From: Diaphorobacter sp. HDW4B
GTDB lineage: Bacteria > Pseudomonadota > Gammaproteobacteria > Burkholderiales > Burkholderiaceae_C
Length of the DNA stretch: 64,000 nucleotides
Direction of reading: 5' to 3'
Assembly (NCBI RefSeq): GCF_011305535.1
Contig: NZ_CP049905.1
Location: 5,389,504 to 5,453,503 of the forward strand
Position numbers and translations under genes: made by a program
The notes under the pieces: generated by a model
The model's input: only the letters and a program-made list of their open reading frames with translations
The model's database searches: none
What the model was told of the DNA's origin: nothing
In this document: one piece after another, positions 59,703 to 64,000 of the stretch
Position numbering within the stretch: position 1 is the stretch's first letter
How the letters are laid out: each line of letters starts with the position of its first letter

Positions 59703-60050
59703 ATGAGCATCAAACGCCTTCACACCAACGCCCGCATGAGCCAGTCCGTCATCGCCAACGGCTTTGTGTTTCTGGCCGGCCAAGTGGCCACCGACACCTC
59801 GCTGAACGTGGCTGGTCAGACCCAGCAGATCCTCGACAAGATCGACGCGCTGCTGGCCGAGTCCGGCAGCGACAAGACCAAGGTCGTGCAAGCCACGATC
59901 TGGCTGGCTGACCACAAGACGTTTGCAGAAATGAACGAGATCTGGGATGCCTGGTCTCCCGAAGGCCACGCTCCCGCACGCGCCTGCGTGGAATCGGCTC
60001 TGGCCTTTCCGCCCTACACCGTCGAAATCGGCGTGATCGCCACCGTCTGA
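59703..60050 (+). CDS. RidA-family enamine/imine deaminase
   Basis: A 115-residue YjgF/YER057c/UK114 protein. The family order is seen: ARMSQSVIANGFVFLAGQVA, QTQQILDKIDALLAESGSDK, VQATIWLADHKTFAEMNEIW and C-terminal GHAPARACVESALAFPPYTV, where the Arg of PARACVE binds the carboxylate of the imine. It hydrolyses reactive 2-aminoacrylate or other imino acids released by amino-acid oxidising enzymes. It is first in an operon with a D-amino acid dehydrogenase-like gene (34 bp), which makes imino acids, so the pairing is meaningful. Confidence 0.9.
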   Translation: MSIKRLHTNARMSQSVIANGFVFLAGQVATDTSLNVAGQTQQILDKIDALLAESGSDKTKVVQATIWLADHKTFAEMNEIWDAWSPEGHAPARACVESALAFPPYTVEIGVIATV

Positions 60051-60084
60051 GGCCCCGCGACATCTGACACAAGGGCTGCCACAC

Positions 60085-61329
60085 ATGCATACCGTCATCC
60101 TCGGCGCCGGCGTAGCGGGCGTCACCACGGCCTGGTATCTGGCGAAGCAAGGTCGGCAGGTGACCGTGATCGATCGCCAGACGCTGGCCGCATCGGAAAC
60201 GAGTTACGCCAACGCCGGCATGATCGCGCCGGGCCACTCGTACACATGGGCCTCGCCACGTGCGCCGGGCATTCTGTGGCGGTCCTTGCGCGACGACACG
60301 CAGGCCCTGCGCCTGAAGCTCAACCCCGACCCGCACATGTGGGTCTGGCTGTGGAAGTTCTGGAAGAACTGCACCGCCGAACGCTCGCGCATCAACACCA
60401 GCCGCAAGCTGGTGCTGTGCCGCTATTCCCAATCGCAACTGCAGGCGCTGACCAGCGAACTGCAGCTCGAATACGACAGACTGTCCAGCGGCGCGCTCTA
60501 CATGTACCGCGACCCCGCATCGTTTGCGCGCGGCACCGCCAACATGAAGATTCTTTCCGATGGCGGAATGGATCTGCGCACGCTGAACACCGACCAGGTC
60601 ATCGCGCACGAACCCGCATTGGCCAGCGCCCGCGAGCACATCGCCGGAGCCATCTACGCACCCACCGATGAAAGCGGCGATGCCCGCATGTTCACGCGCA
60701 ATCTGATGCAGCGCTGCCAGGAAGCTGGCGTGCGCTTCATGATGGACACGCCCATCGATGGCATCAACGTTGCCGGTGATCGCATCGAAGGCATTCGCAC
60801 TCCCAAGGGGGTGATCACGGCCGACGACTATGTGCTGAGTCTGGGCAGCTATTCGCCCATCGTGGCGCGGCCGCTGGGCTACTCGCTGCCCATCTATCCG
60901 GTCAAGGGCTACTCCGTGACTTTCCCGATTCGCGCAGGCCACACGCCGCCCACCATGAGCGGCGTGGACGAGAACAACCTCGTTGCCTGGGCGCGATTCG
61001 GCAACCGGCTGCGCGTGACCGCCACCGCTGAATTCAGCGGCTATGACCGCACGCACAAGCCCGAAGACTTCGCCGCCATGCTTCGCGTGGTCAAACAACT
61101 CTTTCCCAACGGCGCGGACTTTTCGGAGCCCGACTACTGGGCCGGTCTGCGCCCGATGACGCCCGAGAACACTCCGATTCTGGGCAAGTCGCGCCATCGC
61201 AATCTGTTCTTCAACACCGGCCACGGCCACATGGGCTGGACCATGGCGTGCGGCACCGCCAGCGTGGTCGCCGACATCATGGCCGGTCGCGCTCCCGCCA
61301 TCGACATCACCGGAATGACACTCGCATGA
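60085..61329 (+). CDS. D-amino acid dehydrogenase-like FAD oxidoreductase
   Basis: A 414-residue DAO-family flavoprotein close to DadA in length and layout: HTVILGAGVAGVTTAWYLAK (FAD motif), NAGMIAPGHSYTWASPRAPG, YSLPIYPVKGYSVTFPI and a C-terminal GLRPMTPENTPILGKS then NTGHGHMGWTMACGTA. These strings are DadA hallmarks. It would oxidise a D-amino acid to imino acid with electrons to the quinone pool. It overlaps the downstream racemase-like gene by four bases. The substrate is unknown and need not be D-alanine. Confidence 0.88.
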   Translation: MHTVILGAGVAGVTTAWYLAKQGRQVTVIDRQTLAASETSYANAGMIAPGHSYTWASPRAPGILWRSLRDDTQALRLKLNPDPHMWVWLWKFWKNCTAERSRINTSRKLVLCRYSQSQLQALTSELQLEYDRLSSGALYMYRDPASFARGTANMKILSDGGMDLRTLNTDQVIAHEPALASAREHIAGAIYAPTDESGDARMFTRNLMQRCQEAGVRFMMDTPIDGINVAGDRIEGIRTPKGVITADDYVLSLGSYSPIVARPLGYSLPIYPVKGYSVTFPIRAGHTPPTMSGVDENNLVAWARFGNRLRVTATAEFSGYDRTHKPEDFAAMLRVVKQLFPNGADFSEPDYWAGLRPMTPENTPILGKSRHRNLFFNTGHGHMGWTMACGTASVVADIMAGRAPAIDITGMTLA

Positions 61330-62111
61330 CAACCGCTACCAACAACAAAACCGACGACCGTTATCAGATCATTCCATTCACCATGGACGACGGCGTGATG
61401 CCGCGCGCCGCCATCGGCCTCGTGGTGCTCGCCACCGACCAGACCATCGAGCACGAATGGCGTCAGGTGTTCGCCGACGTCCCCGGCGTGGCGTACTTTG
61501 AAGCGCGCCTGTACAACTCGCCCGACATCAATCCCACGACGCTGGCCGCGATGGAAAAGGACATTCCCGCCGCCGTGGAACTGATCGTGCCGGATGTGCC
61601 GCTGCAAGTCGTCGCCTTCGGCTGCACATCAGGCTCGGTCGTGATCGGCGAAGACAACATCGCCCGGCAGATCCGCAGCGTGCGCCCCGGCATCGAGACC
61701 ACCACACCCATCACCGCCGCCGTGGCCGGTCTGCGCGCCCTTGGCAAACAACGCATCGCGCTGATCACTCCGTATGTGGAAAGCGTGAACACGTTGTTCG
61801 CAACGCATCTGGCCAAGAGCGACATGCAGGTCAATCGCGTGGCGACGTTCAACCACGCCAACGACAACGAGGTCGCTCGCATCGACCGCGAATCGCTGCG
61901 CCACGCCGTGATGACGGCAGGCCAACACGATGACGTCGATGCCGTCTTCGTCTCCTGCACCAGCCTGCGCATGGCCACGCTGATTGCCGACTTCGAGAAA
62001 GAACTGGGCAAGCCGGTTCTCGCCAGCAACAGCGCCATGGCCTGGCATTCGCTGCGCCTTGCCGGAGTCAAAGACGCACTGCCGCAGTTCGGGCGTCTGT
62101 ACGAAGTCTGA
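61326..62111 (+). CDS. Asp/Glu racemase-superfamily protein (maleate isomerase / arylmalonate decarboxylase type)
   Basis: A 261-residue protein with two cysteine sites: VAFGCTSGSVVIGED (Cys about residue 100) and VFVSCTSLRMATLI (Cys about residue 210). Between them is TPITAAVAGLRALGKQRIALITPY. Both cysteines present supports racemase or maleate isomerase chemistry rather than decarboxylation by a single Cys. It is translated from an ATG overlapping the DadA-like stop. In context it may convert an L- to a D-amino acid, or isomerise the product. EutA of ectoine breakdown is a related alternative. Confidence 0.82.
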   Translation: MTTATNNKTDDRYQIIPFTMDDGVMPRAAIGLVVLATDQTIEHEWRQVFADVPGVAYFEARLYNSPDINPTTLAAMEKDIPAAVELIVPDVPLQVVAFGCTSGSVVIGEDNIARQIRSVRPGIETTTPITAAVAGLRALGKQRIALITPYVESVNTLFATHLAKSDMQVNRVATFNHANDNEVARIDRESLRHAVMTAGQHDDVDAVFVSCTSLRMATLIADFEKELGKPVLASNSAMAWHSLRLAGVKDALPQFGRLYEV

Positions 62112-62178
62112 TGTCTCCTCAAAAACAAACCGATCACCAACCCCGTCACCACCCTCGCCACATCACCTGGAGTCGATC

Positions 62179-63312
62179 ATGAAGCGTTTCCCCACTTCCC
62201 CCTCCCGTCGTACCCACCTGGCCTCGGCTCTGTGCCTGCTGGCGCTCACCGCCACCGGCGCAGCGCGCGCACAAGACAGCATCAACATCGGCGCGGTGTT
62301 ATCGCTCACCGGAGCCAATGCCACCGTCGGTGAAGACGTTCGCCGTGGCGTGCTGCTGGGCGTCGAGCATGTCAACGCCAAGGGCGGCGTGCTCGGCAAA
62401 AAACTCAACCTGATCATCGAAGATTCGGGCGGCAACCCCACCACGGCCTTGTCCGCAGCGCGCAAGCTGGCCACCGTGGACAAAGTGCCGGTGGTCATGG
62501 GCGAATACTCCTCGGGCATCACACTGCCAATGGCGCAGTATCTGGTCAAGGAAGGCGTCACCCACATCAACATCGCGAGCAGCAGCACCAAGGTGCGCGA
62601 GATCGGAGCCACCTCATTCAGCCTGGTGGGTCTGGAAAACTTCGGCAATGCGTTCTCCGCCAAGGACGTCTGGGAATCGGGCATGCGCAAGGTGGCACTG
62701 GTAGCACCCAACAATGCTTACGGCCAGGGCGTGGCCCACGGCTTCAAGCAGGAGTTTGAAAAGCTCGGCGGAAAGATCGCAGCCGAGGTGCTCTACACCG
62801 CCGGTCAATCCACCTACCGCCGAGAACTGCAGCAGCTCGCGCGCAGCAATCCCGATGGTTATGTCTACACCGCCTACGGTCAGGAATCCGCCGTGCTGAA
62901 CCGCGAAGCGGAAGAACTGGGCCTGCGCAAAGTGCCGTTCTACGCCATTCTGATGAGCATGAGTTTGTCGGATACCGCCCCTGCGATTGCCAACGGCCAG
63001 ATCGGCATGGAATTGGGTTCTCTGCGCGGAACGGCAGGTAAGGCTTACGGCGACGCATTCGCCGCCAAGTACAAGGAAGCCCCCAAGACCGCCTACACAG
63101 GCTACGGCTACGACGCGGTGTTGATGACCGCAGCCGCCATGGAAAAAGCCAAATCCACCAAGGCTGCCGACGTGCAGACCGCTTTGCGCGACATCGGCAA
63201 CACCGGCTTCGACGGCGTCACCGGCAACATCAAACTCGACCAGGACCGCCAGCGCGTCGATCCTCCCTACGACAAGCTGAAGTTTGAAAACGGCAAGCTC
63301 GCACCGCGCTGA
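62179..63312 (+). CDS. Branched-chain-type ABC transporter substrate-binding protein
   Basis: A 377-residue periplasmic binding protein of the LivJ/LivK type I fold. The signal peptide (HLASALCLLALTATGAARAQ) is followed by INIGAVLSLTGANATVGEDV, VLGKKLNLIIEDSGGNPTTA, MGEYSSGITLPMAQYLVKEG and a C-terminal GFDGVTGNIKLDQDRQRVDP. The start at 62179 has TGGAG upstream. It follows the racemase-like gene by 67 bp and precedes the permease, so it probably imports the substrate of the ridA-dadA enzymes. Confidence 0.92.
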   Translation: MKRFPTSPSRRTHLASALCLLALTATGAARAQDSINIGAVLSLTGANATVGEDVRRGVLLGVEHVNAKGGVLGKKLNLIIEDSGGNPTTALSAARKLATVDKVPVVMGEYSSGITLPMAQYLVKEGVTHINIASSSTKVREIGATSFSLVGLENFGNAFSAKDVWESGMRKVALVAPNNAYGQGVAHGFKQEFEKLGGKIAAEVLYTAGQSTYRRELQQLARSNPDGYVYTAYGQESAVLNREAEELGLRKVPFYAILMSMSLSDTAPAIANGQIGMELGSLRGTAGKAYGDAFAAKYKEAPKTAYTGYGYDAVLMTAAAMEKAKSTKAADVQTALRDIGNTGFDGVTGNIKLDQDRQRVDPPYDKLKFENGKLAPR

Positions 63313-63397
63313 TCCTGTCTTCAAGCGACGTTGATTCGCACATGTGCCGGGCGCTTGGCTGGCACATGTTCCGCTCCCCTTCCTCTGTTTTCCCTAC

Positions 63398-64000
63398 ATG
63401 CTTCAATTCATCGTTGACACCTTGCTGAGAGCATCCGATCTGGCGCTGATCGCGCTGGGCCTGTCGATGCTCTACGGGCTGGTGAAGTTTCCCAACGTCG
63501 CGCATGTGCAATACGCCATGTTCGGCGCGTACGTGTGCTATGGACTCCATCTGGCGGGCGTTCCGCTGGTGGCGGCCATTGCGGTGGCCGCCATCGCTAC
63601 CGGCATGCTCACGCTGGTGCTGCAGATGTTCGTGTTCCAACGCCTGCTGCGCGGTGGCCCCGCGATTGCCATGATCGGCTCGCTTGCCGTTGCCATGCTG
63701 GTAATCGCCATCATGCAAGGTCTGGCCGGGTCGTTCCCCCGCATGTTCAACCTGCCACGCACCGAGCCGCTGGTCATTGCCGACGTGCGCATCGCGCGCG
63801 CCCAGATCTATGCGATTGCCACGACCGTGGTGTTGCTCTGCGCATTCATCTTCCTGCTGTTCCACACCCGCATGGGCCGCGCCATGCGTGCGCTCGCCTG
63901 CAACAGCGCGCTGGCGAATGCATCGGGCCTGAACGCCTCGTTCATCACCTACATGGTGAGCTTCAGCGCTGGCGCGCTCGCGGGTCTGGGCGGCAGCATG
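63398..64000 (+). CDS. Branched-chain-type ABC transporter permease (LivH-like), 3' end beyond window
   Basis: An open frame of 201 codons up to the right edge: MLQFIVDTLLRASDLALIAL, GLSMLYGLVKFPNVAHVQYA, then further hydrophobic helices and FLLFHTRMGRAMRALACNSA, the EAA-like cytoplasmic loop region of LivH. The end lies outside the window. It is 85 bp downstream of the binding protein and is the inner membrane channel of the same importer. Confidence 0.9.
   Translation, partial: MLQFIVDTLLRASDLALIALGLSMLYGLVKFPNVAHVQYAMFGAYVCYGLHLAGVPLVAAIAVAAIATGMLTLVLQMFVFQRLLRGGPAIAMIGSLAVAMLVIAIMQGLAGSFPRMFNLPRTEPLVIADVRIARAQIYAIATTVVLLCAFIFLLFHTRMGRAMRALACNSALANASGLNASFITYMVSFSAGALAGLGGSM

Overview
The window looks like a chromosomal segment of a Burkholderiales bacterium, most likely Comamonadaceae. 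It has high GC, dense short intergenic regions, a full Comamonas-type aerobic steroid degradation gene set, Bug-type solute receptors, and intergenic hairpins that I recall from this family. The genus cannot be fixed from the sequence alone.

Positions 1-38447 form a large steroid catabolic island. Its left part holds ring A/B enzymes: the start of the KshB reductase, two FAD-dependent 3-ketosteroid dehydrogenases (one a clear KstD type), the two-component 3-HSA hydroxylase (HsaA/TesA2 and an HsaB/TesA1 carrying an extra MarR-like domain), the meta-cleavage product hydrolase TesD/HsaD and the hydratase TesE/HsaE. Next come an aldehyde dehydrogenase, two MFS transporters, SDR and GMC oxidoreductases, the KshA oxygenase, a complete PanD and a LuxR-type regulator resembling TesR/TeiR. 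From about 19.9 kb to 38.4 kb an almost unbroken minus-strand series encodes ring C/D degradation: thiolase, MaoC hydratase, IpdF, two acyl-CoA dehydrogenase pairs, SDR, a Tat-type amidase, FadA6, EchA20, IpdC, a second crotonase, IpdB, IpdA and the extradiol dioxygenase TesB/HsaC. Together they would take androstenedione-type steroids through 9,10-seco cleavage and hydrindane ring opening. TesF/TesG and the FadD3-type CoA ligase are not in the window.

Positions 38690-50643 are accessory. An IS66 remnant is followed by a decayed prophage of about 11.4 kb integrated into a tRNA-Lys(UUU) gene, bounded by a 48-bp direct repeat (39214-39261 and 50568-50615). It keeps a lysis cassette (holin, SAR endolysin, nested Rz/Rz1), a tail-protein stump, a P22 immI-like control module (antirepressor, two divergent ribbon-helix-helix proteins), several accessory genes including a candidate HEPN-type protein, an XRE regulator, and a lambda G/GT-like tail chaperone pair with a GGGAAAC slip site. 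Head, packaging and most tail genes are gone. Two copies of one IS3-family element, one truncated, and an integrase lacking its N-terminus explain part of the decay.

Positions 50644-64000 are chromosomal again: a secreted beta-helix protein, a 2H phosphoesterase, a lipoprotein, an acyltransferase, ArgA, a Bug receptor divergent from a MarR regulator, an MHYT membrane sensor, and an operon of RidA, a DadA-like dehydrogenase, an Asp/Glu racemase-superfamily enzyme and a branched-chain-type ABC transporter that runs off the right edge.
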